Shown piece by piece: positions 8,200 through 16,529 of a stretch of 64,000 bases of DNA. Positions within the stretch are counted from its first letter, which is position 1. Every line of letters starts with the position of its first letter. The stretch lies in NCBI RefSeq assembly GCF_050859025.1, contig NZ_CP138200.1, positions 1,612,001 through 1,676,000 of the forward strand, in the 5' to 3' direction. The stretch is from Wukongibacter sp050859025. Its GTDB lineage: Bacteria > Bacillota > Clostridia > Peptostreptococcales > Caminicellaceae. The notes below the pieces were generated by a model. That model did no database searches and had not been told where the DNA came from. It saw only the letters and a program-made list of their open reading frames with translations. The translations under genes were made by a program, and so were the position numbers.

Positions 8200-9126
8200 A
8201 TGAAACCTAATTTAAATAAATTAATCACTGAAAAATCAAATTCTAGCTCGAAAAATATTGATACAAAGGATACCTTAGATATTCTTAAAATTATTAACGA
8301 TGAAGATAAAACTGTAGCCTATGCAGTCGAAAAACAGCTTCCTAATATAGCTCTTGCTGTGGATATGATAGTAGATGTCATAGACAATAAGAAGGGAAGA
8401 CTAGTATATCTTGGAGCAGGAACTAGCGGTCGATTAGGTGTATTAGATGCTTCAGAATGTCCTCCAACCTTCAGCACTCCTAAAGAATTAGTTATAGGAA
8501 TGATAGCCGGTGGAGATACTGCTCTCAGAAATGCAATGGAAGGTTTAGAGGATATACCCGAAGAAGGAGTGAAGGACTTAAAAAGTATTGATTTTAGCCA
8601 AAAAGATGTTCTTGTAGGTATTGCTGCAAGTGGAAGAACTCCCTATGTAGTTGGAGCTTTGAAGCATGCTAAGGAAATAGGTGCAAAAACCATTTCTGTT
8701 ACATGTAATAGTGATGCGGAGATATCTAAATATGCTGATGTGGCAATAGAGGTTGTTGTAGGACCGGAGATATTAACAGGATCTACCCGTATGAAGTCTG
8801 GCACAGCCCAAAAGATGGTATTAAATATGTTAACAACGACATCTATGATAAACCTAGGAAAGACATTCAAAAACTATATGATAGATGTCCGCCCACAGAA
8901 TGAAAAGTTGAAGATAAGAGCTAAAAATATGTTAATGGAGTTAAGTGATATTTCATCTCAGTATGCCGAAGAATTATTGGAATCTACCTCTTGGAATGTA
9001 AAGGAAGCCTTAGTAATGGCTAGAACATCATTGGAATATCAAGAGGCTAAGAAACTACTTCAGAAAAACAAAGGAAGGGTCTACTGGGCTATAAACAGTC
9101 ATTGTCAGCTAAAGGAGGAAGGATAA
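8200..9126 (+). CDS. murQ: N-acetylmuramic acid 6-phosphate etherase
   Basis: A 308-residue SIS-domain etherase that removes the lactyl ether from MurNAc-6-phosphate, giving GlcNAc-6-phosphate and D-lactate. The signature GAGTSGRLGVLDASECPPTF (about residues 72-91) and GPEILTGSTRMKSGTAQK (about 187-204) are intact. It is placed between the permease and ATPase genes of the ABC importer; its TAA overlaps the ATG of the next gene by one base. Together with AnmK and MurR it identifies the operon as cell-wall recovery. Confidence 0.93.
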   Translation: MKPNLNKLITEKSNSSSKNIDTKDTLDILKIINDEDKTVAYAVEKQLPNIALAVDMIVDVIDNKKGRLVYLGAGTSGRLGVLDASECPPTFSTPKELVIGMIAGGDTALRNAMEGLEDIPEEGVKDLKSIDFSQKDVLVGIAASGRTPYVVGALKHAKEIGAKTISVTCNSDAEISKYADVAIEVVVGPEILTGSTRMKSGTAQKMVLNMLTTTSMINLGKTFKNYMIDVRPQNEKLKIRAKNMLMELSDISSQYAEELLESTSWNVKEALVMARTSLEYQEAKKLLQKNKGRVYWAINSHCQLKEEG

Positions 9127-10097
9127 TGGATACTATATTAGAAGTTAGAGATTTGTGTATCCAATTAAAATCCCAGAAAGATTATTATAATCTCATAGAA
9201 GAAATAAGCTTTGATGTAAAAAAAGGCGAAGCATTTGGAATCGTTGGAGAATCTGGCTGCGGTAAAAGTCTTACAGCTTATTCAATAATGGGTCTAATAT
9301 CCAGTCCTAACCTTAAGACCCATAAAGGAAGTATTATTTTCGAAAACAGGGATTTACTTAAGATGTCTAAGTCCGAGATTCAGAAGATTAGAGGTAAGGA
9401 TATTGCAATGATTTTTCAAGAGCCTATGACAGCACTAGATCCGTTGTTTACAATAGGATATCAGCTAATGGAAGCTCTTGAAATTCATAAAAATTTAAGT
9501 AAAGATGAAATGAAGAGATTATCAATTGAGATATTAAAAAAAGTAGGTATTCCTAGGGCAGAAGCAATAATTGATGAATATCCACATCAATTATCTGGAG
9601 GTATGCTTCAGAGAGTTATGATAGGAATAGCAATGATAAACAACCCTAACATTCTCGTGGCCGATGAGCCAACAACGGCCCTAGATGTAACAATTCAAGC
9701 ACAAATATTATCCTTAATGAATGAACTAAGAAGTGATTATGGAATGGCCCTTATTATGATAACCCATGATTTAGGTGTAATAGCTGAAACCTGCGATAGA
9801 GTAGCAGTATTTTATGGTGGACATATTGTTGAGGTTGCCGATGTAGTATCCTTATTTCATAAGCCTATGCATCCCTATACAAAGGGTCTTATAAGGTCAG
9901 TAAAGACCTTGGGGGATAAAAATCAAAGTCTATATACCATTCCGGGAACAGTGCCAACCATTGACCAGATGGGTAGAGGGTGTAGATTTGCTGATAGATG
10001 TGAAAGAGCTCTTAGCAAATGCAAGGATAATAAGCCGCCTTTACAAGAATATGAAAATGGTCATTTATGTAGATGTTGGTTGAATGAGGAGGGGTAG
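9126..10097 (+). CDS. Oligopeptide-type ABC transporter ATP-binding protein (OppD type)
   Basis: About 323 residues. Walker A GESGCGKS, Q-loop MIFQEPMTALDP, signature LSGGMLQRV, Walker B ILVADEPTTALD and the H-loop THD are all present. The C-terminal Cys-containing oligopeptide-transporter extension (GCRFADRCERA) is intact. The start ATG 9126 lies 8 bases after AAAGGAGGAAGG; earlier in-frame starts would run back into murQ. It energises the importer with the protein encoded next. Confidence 0.92.
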   Translation: MDTILEVRDLCIQLKSQKDYYNLIEEISFDVKKGEAFGIVGESGCGKSLTAYSIMGLISSPNLKTHKGSIIFENRDLLKMSKSEIQKIRGKDIAMIFQEPMTALDPLFTIGYQLMEALEIHKNLSKDEMKRLSIEILKKVGIPRAEAIIDEYPHQLSGGMLQRVMIGIAMINNPNILVADEPTTALDVTIQAQILSLMNELRSDYGMALIMITHDLGVIAETCDRVAVFYGGHIVEVADVVSLFHKPMHPYTKGLIRSVKTLGDKNQSLYTIPGTVPTIDQMGRGCRFADRCERALSKCKDNKPPLQEYENGHLCRCWLNEEG

Positions 10098-10099
10098 CT

Positions 10100-11077
10100 A
10101 TGGACGAAAAGTTATTAAGGGTTAACAGCCTAAAAAAGTATTTTCCCATCAGGGGTGGAGTTTTTAATAAGGTTATAAATCATGTTCATGCAGTTGAATC
10201 TGTAACATTTGATATTGAGGAGCAGGAGACCTTTTCCTTAGTTGGAGAATCAGGCTGTGGAAAATCTACAACTGGTAGAGCTATTTTACGTATACATGAG
10301 CCTACAAGTGGAGAGGTAATATTTAATAACACTAATATTCTTGATATAGAGAAAGAAGAGATGAGAAGCTTAAGAGGGGATATGCAATACATATTCCAAG
10401 ATCCTTATAGCTCCCTAAATCCTAGAATGAATGTTGAGGAATTAATAGCTGAACCCCTATATACCCACACAAAGCTAACTAGCAGTGAGGTCACTAAACA
10501 GGTTAATGGCATCTTAAGTAAGATTGGTCTATCCCAGAAATACAAAAAAAGATATCCCCATCAATTTAGTGGAGGTCAAAGACAAAGGATTAGCATTGCA
10601 CGGGCATTAATTACTAATCCAAAGCTAGTTGTAGCTGATGAACCGGTATCGGCACTAGATGTTTCTATTCAATCTCAAATAATTAATCTTATGGTAGAGC
10701 TTCAAAAAGATTTGAAATTAACATATATTTTTATTTCTCACGACTTAAATGTAGTAAGGCATATTAGTACTGAGGTTGGTGTGATGTATCTTGGAAGGTT
10801 GGTAGAAAAGGCAAAAACTGAGGAAATATACACGAATCCTATGCATCCATATACAGAGGCATTGTTATCATCGGTACCATCTCTAGATCCACTTAATAAA
10901 AAGAAACATATTATATTAAAGGGAGATGTACCTAGCCCAATAAACCCTCCAAAGGGATGTCCGTTTCATCTAAGATGTCCTAAGGTTAGAGATATATGTA
11001 AAAGTGTAGTACCCGAATACAAGATAGTTCGGGAAAATCACTATGTTGCATGTCATATATATAATGAGGATAAATAG
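10100..11077 (+). CDS. Oligopeptide-type ABC transporter ATP-binding protein (OppF type)
   Basis: The second ATPase of the importer, 325 residues: Walker A GESGCGKST, FQDPYSSLNPRM Q-loop, signature FSGGQRQRI, Walker B LVVADEPVSALD, H-loop SHD, and a C-terminal GCPFHLRCPKVRD extension. It begins 2 bases after the previous stop behind GAGGAGGGG. It is the last gene of the operon; a terminator follows at 11251-11287. Confidence 0.92.
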   Translation: MDEKLLRVNSLKKYFPIRGGVFNKVINHVHAVESVTFDIEEQETFSLVGESGCGKSTTGRAILRIHEPTSGEVIFNNTNILDIEKEEMRSLRGDMQYIFQDPYSSLNPRMNVEELIAEPLYTHTKLTSSEVTKQVNGILSKIGLSQKYKKRYPHQFSGGQRQRISIARALITNPKLVVADEPVSALDVSIQSQIINLMVELQKDLKLTYIFISHDLNVVRHISTEVGVMYLGRLVEKAKTEEIYTNPMHPYTEALLSSVPSLDPLNKKKHIILKGDVPSPINPPKGCPFHLRCPKVRDICKSVVPEYKIVRENHYVACHIYNEDK

Positions 11078-11085
11078 ATATTTAA

Positions 11086-11250
11086 ATTAGTCGTCCTAGC
11101 TAGTGGCTAGTGGCTACAGCGGGGATAGATAACATCTCCTTATTGGAGGTGATGCGTGAAGGGTGCAGTTTATTTTGATGTCGCTGGAACCTTTAGAAGG
11201 TGTGGGGGAGTAGAAATACAGACTCTAGAGAAAAATATAATTATGATTAA
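11086..11250 (+). other. Possible structured RNA or leader between oppF-like gene and terminator
   Basis: This stretch contains several local stems: CTAGCTAGTGGCTAG, the hairpin CATCTCC-TTATT-GGAGGTG and ACCTT-TAG-AAGGT, followed by the terminator at 11251. It also includes the P5-like word CTACAGCGGGGATAGAT. A 45-codon frame (GTG at 11156, behind GGAGGTGATGC) runs into the terminator stem and is not convincing. I do not recognise a known RNA family. The remaining bases 11290-11553 hold only a small ATGGTGA/TCACCAT hairpin and the helD promoter region. Confidence 0.25.
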
Positions 11251-11287
11251 AACCTCAAGGTGTGTATTGATATCCTTGAGGTTTTTT
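11251..11287 (+). terminator. Rho-independent terminator ending the muropeptide operon
   Basis: The perfect 10-bp stem AACCTCAAGG / CCTTGAGGTT is followed by TTTTTT. Confidence 0.85.
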
Positions 11288-11553
11288 CGTTAAAAGAAGA
11301 AATTTTAGGAAACAAAAAACTGGTAAAAAATGTAAAAATATTTTTGCCAGCCTTTTATCAATAGTATACACTAAAAGCATGATATTGGCAAGAAAAACTT
11401 TAAAAAACTAAGAATTTGAGAGATAAATATTTTTAGTGAATGGTGAGAGTATCACCATCTAGCTTTTGATTTTTAACTGGATTTTCATTAAGGTGAGAAA
11501 TTGTATATAATAATTCTTGTTAATAATATAGATATTGATTAGGAGGGGTTATC

Positions 11554-13848
11554 ATGTTAGCTTATAAACATTCTGATTATTGTAATGAAAAGAAAAATCT
11601 GAAAGATGCCTGTGATGGTATAGACAATGGGATAGTTGACCTTCAAGTAGAAATAGATTCATTTGACGATCAAAAAAATAAGTTGATGAAAACATTTAGC
11701 GGAGGCTTTAGTAATGAATATGAAATAATAAGCAATATTCTAGATATGAACAAAAAAAAGATTAAGGAGCTTGAAAGGGCTAAAAACAAGCCATATTTTG
11801 GAAGAATAGATTTTATGCAATTGGGATGGGATAAACATGAAACCTTTTATATTGGAAAAACTAGTGTTGTAAGAAAAAAAGATGATAGAAGATTTGTAAT
11901 AGATTGGAGAGCTCCAATAGCAGGCTTGTACTATAGCGGTGAGCTTGGAGAGGTTATGTATAAGGCACCAGAAGGATTGATAATGGGAGATTTGATTCTA
12001 AAAAGACAGTATGAAATAGAGGATAGAAAGCTTATAAACATATTTGATAAGGGACTTACTCCAATGGATGAGTTTCTTCAGAATGCTCTATGGCAAAAAA
12101 AAGATAATAGGCTAAGGGATATTGTTACAACAATACAAGGTGAGCAAAATGATATTATAAGGGCTGATAAGGGAAATGTAGTGATTGTTCAAGGGGTTGC
12201 AGGTAGTGGGAAAACCACAATAGTACTTCACAGAATAGCATATCTTATGTACACCTATAAAGATATCTTAAAGCCTAAAAATATACTTATTATAGTACCT
12301 AATAATTTATTTTTAAACTATATAAGTGATGTTCTTCCTGATCTAGGAGTCGAAGAAATCACTCAAGCCACCTTTGAAGATTTTGCAGTAGATTTAATTG
12401 GAGAGGATTTTAGACTTACGGATAATGAAAATAAGCTTTTAAAGTTATTAGATTATGAATTAATATCTGATGAGGAAAGAGACAATATAAAATTCACATC
12501 AGTTTTTAAAGGCTCATATATATTGAAAGAAATAATTGATAATGTAATAGAAGATATTATTAATGAATTTATTCCTAACGAAGACTTTGAAATAAGCGGT
12601 TACAAAATTTATACCTATGACGATGTTAAGAGGATGTTTTATAAGGATTACAGCTATCTACCGTTATTGCCTAGGGTAGAGAAGATAAAAAAATACTTTA
12701 AGGCCACATTGAAAAATAAGATTAAGGACATAAAAGATGGAATAGATGAAAAATGTGATAAGCTTGTAAGTAAAGCGAAGAAAGAATTTAGCGATGATAA
12801 AAAGTTGAGAGAGAATCTTATTAAAATTTATGATGATAGAGATAAAATACTAAATTCAATTGAGAAAGATTCAGCTTTAGCAATTGAAAACTACTTTAAA
12901 ACATGGCCTCAAATTAGTATAGAAGACTTGTACAAGGATTTGATTACAAATATCAGTCTGTTAACTAAGTATTGTGATTATAGAGTAGACTTAAAAAAGA
13001 TAGATTTCATTACAGAATATTCTAAATCAATTTTTGATAAAGGTTATTTTGAAAGAGAAGATTTAGCACCTATCTTGTATATAAAGAATAGGTTAATCGG
13101 TCTAAGCTCTAAAAAGAGCTTTGGACATATAGTAGTTGATGAAGCTCAAGATTATAGTCCTATGCAAATGGTAATCTTAAAGGAGCTTAGTTCTAATAAT
13201 TCATTTACCATTGTTGGTGATCTATCACAGGGGATTCATTCCTACAGGGGAATAAATGATTGGAATGAAATAATGAAGGATGTATTTAACAATAAAAAGA
13301 TTGAATATTTAACTATCAAGAAGTGTTATCGTTCTACTATGGAAATAATGAACTTTGCAAATGAAGTAATAAAGAAGTTAGATAAAGAAGATATGACTCT
13401 AGCTGAACCGGTGCTTAGAAATGGAGATAAACCCTTCGTTATAGAAAAAGAACATCGTGAAGATATGTTAAGGGATATTGAATCAAAGATAGATGATTTA
13501 AAGAAATATGGACACAAATCTATTGCGATTATATGTAAAACCAGTAAAGAGTGTGATGAAGTATATAAGGCATTTGAGTACTATAATCATAAAGATATTC
13601 AGTTAATCACAAGTAAGGATACAGAATATCATGGAGGGATAGTAATAATTCCTTCTTATCTAGCAAAGGGATTGGAGTTCGATGCCGTAGTTATATATGA
13701 CTGTTCAAAGGATATTTATCTTAATAATGAACTTCACATCAAGCTTTTCTATGTTGCAATTACTAGAGCACTGCATAGATTATATATATATTATAGAAAG
13801 GAACCTTCGGAGCTTATAAGGGGAATTGGTAAAGAGTTTTATAACTAA
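11554..13848 (+). CDS. helD: HelD-like RNA polymerase recycling helicase (UvrD-type)
   Basis: A 764-residue superfamily 1 helicase-like ATPase. An N-terminal coiled coil (residues 1-75) is followed by the HelD-typical KPYFGRIDF and FVIDWRAPIAGLYYSG motifs. Walker A is GVAGSGKTT (about residue 214) and Walker B VVDEAQDYSP (about 529), with a C-terminal VAITRALHRLYIY motif VI. HelD strips and recycles RNA polymerase in Gram-positive bacteria; the short N-terminal coil enters the secondary channel. Length agrees with the family. It stands alone, with TATAAT at 11506-11511 as a likely -10 and AGGAGGGG before the ATG. Confidence 0.85.
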   Translation: MLAYKHSDYCNEKKNLKDACDGIDNGIVDLQVEIDSFDDQKNKLMKTFSGGFSNEYEIISNILDMNKKKIKELERAKNKPYFGRIDFMQLGWDKHETFYIGKTSVVRKKDDRRFVIDWRAPIAGLYYSGELGEVMYKAPEGLIMGDLILKRQYEIEDRKLINIFDKGLTPMDEFLQNALWQKKDNRLRDIVTTIQGEQNDIIRADKGNVVIVQGVAGSGKTTIVLHRIAYLMYTYKDILKPKNILIIVPNNLFLNYISDVLPDLGVEEITQATFEDFAVDLIGEDFRLTDNENKLLKLLDYELISDEERDNIKFTSVFKGSYILKEIIDNVIEDIINEFIPNEDFEISGYKIYTYDDVKRMFYKDYSYLPLLPRVEKIKKYFKATLKNKIKDIKDGIDEKCDKLVSKAKKEFSDDKKLRENLIKIYDDRDKILNSIEKDSALAIENYFKTWPQISIEDLYKDLITNISLLTKYCDYRVDLKKIDFITEYSKSIFDKGYFEREDLAPILYIKNRLIGLSSKKSFGHIVVDEAQDYSPMQMVILKELSSNNSFTIVGDLSQGIHSYRGINDWNEIMKDVFNNKKIEYLTIKKCYRSTMEIMNFANEVIKKLDKEDMTLAEPVLRNGDKPFVIEKEHREDMLRDIESKIDDLKKYGHKSIAIICKTSKECDEVYKAFEYYNHKDIQLITSKDTEYHGGIVIIPSYLAKGLEFDAVVIYDCSKDIYLNNELHIKLFYVAITRALHRLYIYYRKEPSELIRGIGKEFYN

Positions 13849-13862
13849 ATCAAGATTATTCG

Positions 13863-13901
13863 TGAAAAATTTAAAGCTCTTGTGGCCTTTCAAATTTTTC
13901 A
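13863..13901 (+). terminator. Stem-loop after helD
   Basis: TGAAAAATTT / AAATTTTTCA forms a 10-bp stem downstream of the stop. Its T-tract is weak, so terminator function is likely but not certain. Confidence 0.45.
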
Positions 13902-13928
13902 TTTATTAAGCTTTAGATTTATACATCA

Positions 13929-14033
13929 ATATAGGGATTCAAGTAGAGACTTTAATTTATGCACATCAAAAATCCTAAGGTTCATCGGATATTTTGATAT
14001 GTATAAATTAAGATTTACTTGGAACTCTCTATA
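13929..14033. repeat. Imperfect palindrome, family P1, full copy
   Basis: The left arm TATAGGGATTCAAGTAGAGA continues through TTTAATTTATG and ATCAAAA; the right arm has TTTTGATATGTATAAATTAA and ends in TTTACTTGGAACTCTCTATA. The arms are about 45 bases. It is the clearest member of the family. Confidence 0.65.
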
Positions 14034-14101
14034 AAAAAACATTTTATTAAGATATTATGATAAAATAATAATTGTGATAAAGGGTTACAAGGAGGATATT
14101 A

Positions 14102-15841
14102 ATGATTAAAAAATTTGCATCATATTACAAGCCACATTTAAACCTATTTCTCTTAGATATGCTCTGTGCAATTACTGTAGCAGCATTAGATCTGGTTTTT
14201 CCTATGTTTTCAAGAATGTTTATAGATGACTTTATACCTAATGGGAAAATCAGATTAATAGTCAACTTTACTATATTGATTGTTGTAATGTATGTCATTA
14301 GAATGATTTGTCAATTTATAATGCAATATTGGGGGCATATGATGGGGACGAGAATAGAATATGATATGAGAAGGGATTTATTCCAGCATATTCAGACCCT
14401 GCCTTTTAAATATTTCGATGACAATAAAACTGGACAGATAATGTCTAGACTTGTTGGAGATCTAAGGGAAATAGCTGAAACTGCCCATCATGGGCCTGAA
14501 GACTTATTTATAGCTTCGATAATGATTATTGGAAGCTTCATGATCTTAATTAGAATTAATGTGACATTAACCTTAATAGTATTTCTATTTGTTTTATTAC
14601 TAATCCTATTTACTATTAATAGGAGAAAAGCTATGGCAATAGCCTTCAGAAATGTAAGGAAGAAGCATGCAGATATAAATGCACAGCTTGAAAGCAGTAT
14701 TTCTGGCATAAGACTTTCCAAATCCTTTGCAAATGAAGAATATGAGATGGATAAATTTGAGATTAACAATGTTGCTTACAAAGAATCGTGGAGGCATGCT
14801 TACAAGGCTATGGGATTTTTTTCATCAGGAACTCATTTTTTAGCTGAGATACTTAATGTCGTAGTTATTTCAGCCGGTGGAATATTAAGCTGTTATGGAA
14901 TGATAACTATGGGTGACTTGGTAGCTTATCTTTTATATATGGCGTTCATGATTAGACCTATAAGAAGGCTTATTCAATTTACCCAGCAGTTTCAATCGGG
15001 GATTGTAGGCTTTGAAAGATTTTTGGAGATAATGGGTATAAGTCCTGATATAGTTGATAGTGAGGATTCAATCGATTTAAATAATCCCGATGGAGAAGTC
15101 AAATTTATAAATACATACTTTAAATATAGCGATAAGGATGAGTGGGTTTTGGAAGATTTCGACTTGAGGGTTGAGGCAGGAAAAACTGTTGCTTTAGTAG
15201 GACCTTCAGGCGTAGGTAAGACAACAATATCTAATCTAATACCGAGGTTTTATGAAACTGTAAGGGGACAAATAAAGATCGACGGTATAGATATAAGGGA
15301 TATAAAGCTATACTCTCTGAGAAAAAATATTGGATTTGTACAGCAGGATGTTTTTATTTTCTGGGGAAGCATTAGAGAAAATATCCTATACGGAAAGCCT
15401 GATGCTACTGATGAAGAAGTTATTGAAGCTGCAAAGAAAGCAAATATACATGATTTTATTATGAGCTTAAAAAATGGATATGACACTATTGTAGGCGAGC
15501 GTGGAGTAAAACTCTCTGGTGGGCAAAAACAAAGGATTGCCATCTCAAGGGTATTTTTGAAGAATCCACCTATTTTAATCCTTGATGAAGCCACTTCATC
15601 CCTTGATAATGCTACTGAGTTGGCTATTCAAAAGTCTATTGAAGATCTTGCAAAGAATAGGACCACAATTATAATCGCTCATAGATTATCTACTATAAAA
15701 AATGCCGATGAGATTATTGTTCTTACTGATATGGGAATAGAGGAAAGGGGAGATCATGATAGCCTTATTGAGCAAGGTGGTATATATTCGGAGCTTTATA
15801 AGGCTCAGTTTAAGGGGTATATTCCTGATATAGTTAAATAG
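14102..15841 (+). CDS. ABC transporter, fused permease/ATPase (exporter type)
   Basis: A 579-residue half-transporter: a six-helix ABC membrane domain (residues 1-310, ending before the FLEIMGISPDI linker) and a nucleotide-binding domain with Walker A GPSGVGKTT (about 367), signature LSGGQKQR (about 472) and Walker B ILILDEATSS. It probably works as a homodimer exporting a lipid, drug or peptide; substrate unknown. It is followed after 4 bases by the start region of a two-component system, which suggests the pair controls it or shares a stress response. Start ATG follows CAAGGAGG. Confidence 0.85.
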   Translation: MIKKFASYYKPHLNLFLLDMLCAITVAALDLVFPMFSRMFIDDFIPNGKIRLIVNFTILIVVMYVIRMICQFIMQYWGHMMGTRIEYDMRRDLFQHIQTLPFKYFDDNKTGQIMSRLVGDLREIAETAHHGPEDLFIASIMIIGSFMILIRINVTLTLIVFLFVLLLILFTINRRKAMAIAFRNVRKKHADINAQLESSISGIRLSKSFANEEYEMDKFEINNVAYKESWRHAYKAMGFFSSGTHFLAEILNVVVISAGGILSCYGMITMGDLVAYLLYMAFMIRPIRRLIQFTQQFQSGIVGFERFLEIMGISPDIVDSEDSIDLNNPDGEVKFINTYFKYSDKDEWVLEDFDLRVEAGKTVALVGPSGVGKTTISNLIPRFYETVRGQIKIDGIDIRDIKLYSLRKNIGFVQQDVFIFWGSIRENILYGKPDATDEEVIEAAKKANIHDFIMSLKNGYDTIVGERGVKLSGGQKQRIAISRVFLKNPPILILDEATSSLDNATELAIQKSIEDLAKNRTTIIIAHRLSTIKNADEIIVLTDMGIEERGDHDSLIEQGGIYSELYKAQFKGYIPDIVK

Positions 15842-15854
15842 GGAGGTGGAGATT

Positions 15855-16529
15855 ATAAAGCATATTTTTGTTGTTGACGATGAAAAAAATATAAGAGAAT
15901 TAGTTAAAAAATATCTTCAAAAAGAAGGATATAATGTAACCCTCCTAGAAAATGGAATGAATTTATTTAGTAAAATAAAAGAGCTTTTACCGGATTTAAT
16001 TGTCCTAGATATTATGATGCCTGGGATAGATGGAATAGAACTATGTAAAGAGATAAGAAAGACAAGTGATATTCCCATTATATTTATTTCTGCTAGAGAT
16101 GAAGAGTTTGATAGAATACTAGGCTTAGAGATTGGCGGCGATGATTATCTGTCTAAGCCCTTCAGCCCAAGAGAGTTAGTAGTAAGGGTTAAAAATATCT
16201 TTAGAAGGCTGGGTAAAAACAGTAAGAGTAGTGAAATAATAGGCGTAAAGGACTTAAGCCTTGATATTGAAAGAAGACTTGTGGAAAAGAATGGAGAGGA
16301 ATTAAGGTTAACTACAAAGGAATATGAGCTTATAGAGTTTCTATTTAAAAATAAGAATATTCCCTTTACTAGAGAACAATTGATTGAAAAAATTTGGGGA
16401 TATGATTATCTAGGAGACTTAAGGGTTATAGATGACCTTGTAAAAAGAATAAGAAAGAAGTTAAAAAAAACAAACTCAGAATTAGAGATAAGTACGGTGT
16501 GGGGATATGGATACAAAGTTAGTGAGTAA
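15855..16529 (+). CDS. OmpR-family response regulator
   Basis: Receiver domain with acidic pair VVDDEKN, phospho-acceptor Asp in LIVLDIMMPGIDG and Lys in LSKPFSPRE, then a winged-helix DNA-binding domain (TTKEYELIEFLF, RVIDDLVKRIRKK). The only conventional start in frame, GTG 15846, lies inside the ribosome binding site GGGAGGTGG. Receiver domains usually begin about seven residues before the acidic pair, which points to ATA 15855 (Met-Lys-His-Ile-Phe) or ATT 15852. The 3' end overlaps the sensor kinase by 23 bases. Confidence 0.88.
   Translation: MKHIFVVDDEKNIRELVKKYLQKEGYNVTLLENGMNLFSKIKELLPDLIVLDIMMPGIDGIELCKEIRKTSDIPIIFISARDEEFDRILGLEIGGDDYLSKPFSPRELVVRVKNIFRRLGKNSKSSEIIGVKDLSLDIERRLVEKNGEELRLTTKEYELIEFLFKNKNIPFTREQLIEKIWGYDYLGDLRVIDDLVKRIRKKLKKTNSELEISTVWGYGYKVSE

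Noticed and set aside
11156..11293. 45-codon frame with a good GGAGGTGATGC upstream
   Set aside because: Its last third is the terminator stem and T-run, and the protein has no recognisable feature; kept only as a note in the structured-region entry.
15846..15854. GTG 15846 as start of the response regulator
   Set aside because: The codon is part of the GGGAGGTGG ribosome binding site and gives no room for initiation; starts at 15852 or 15855 fit spacing and receiver-domain length.
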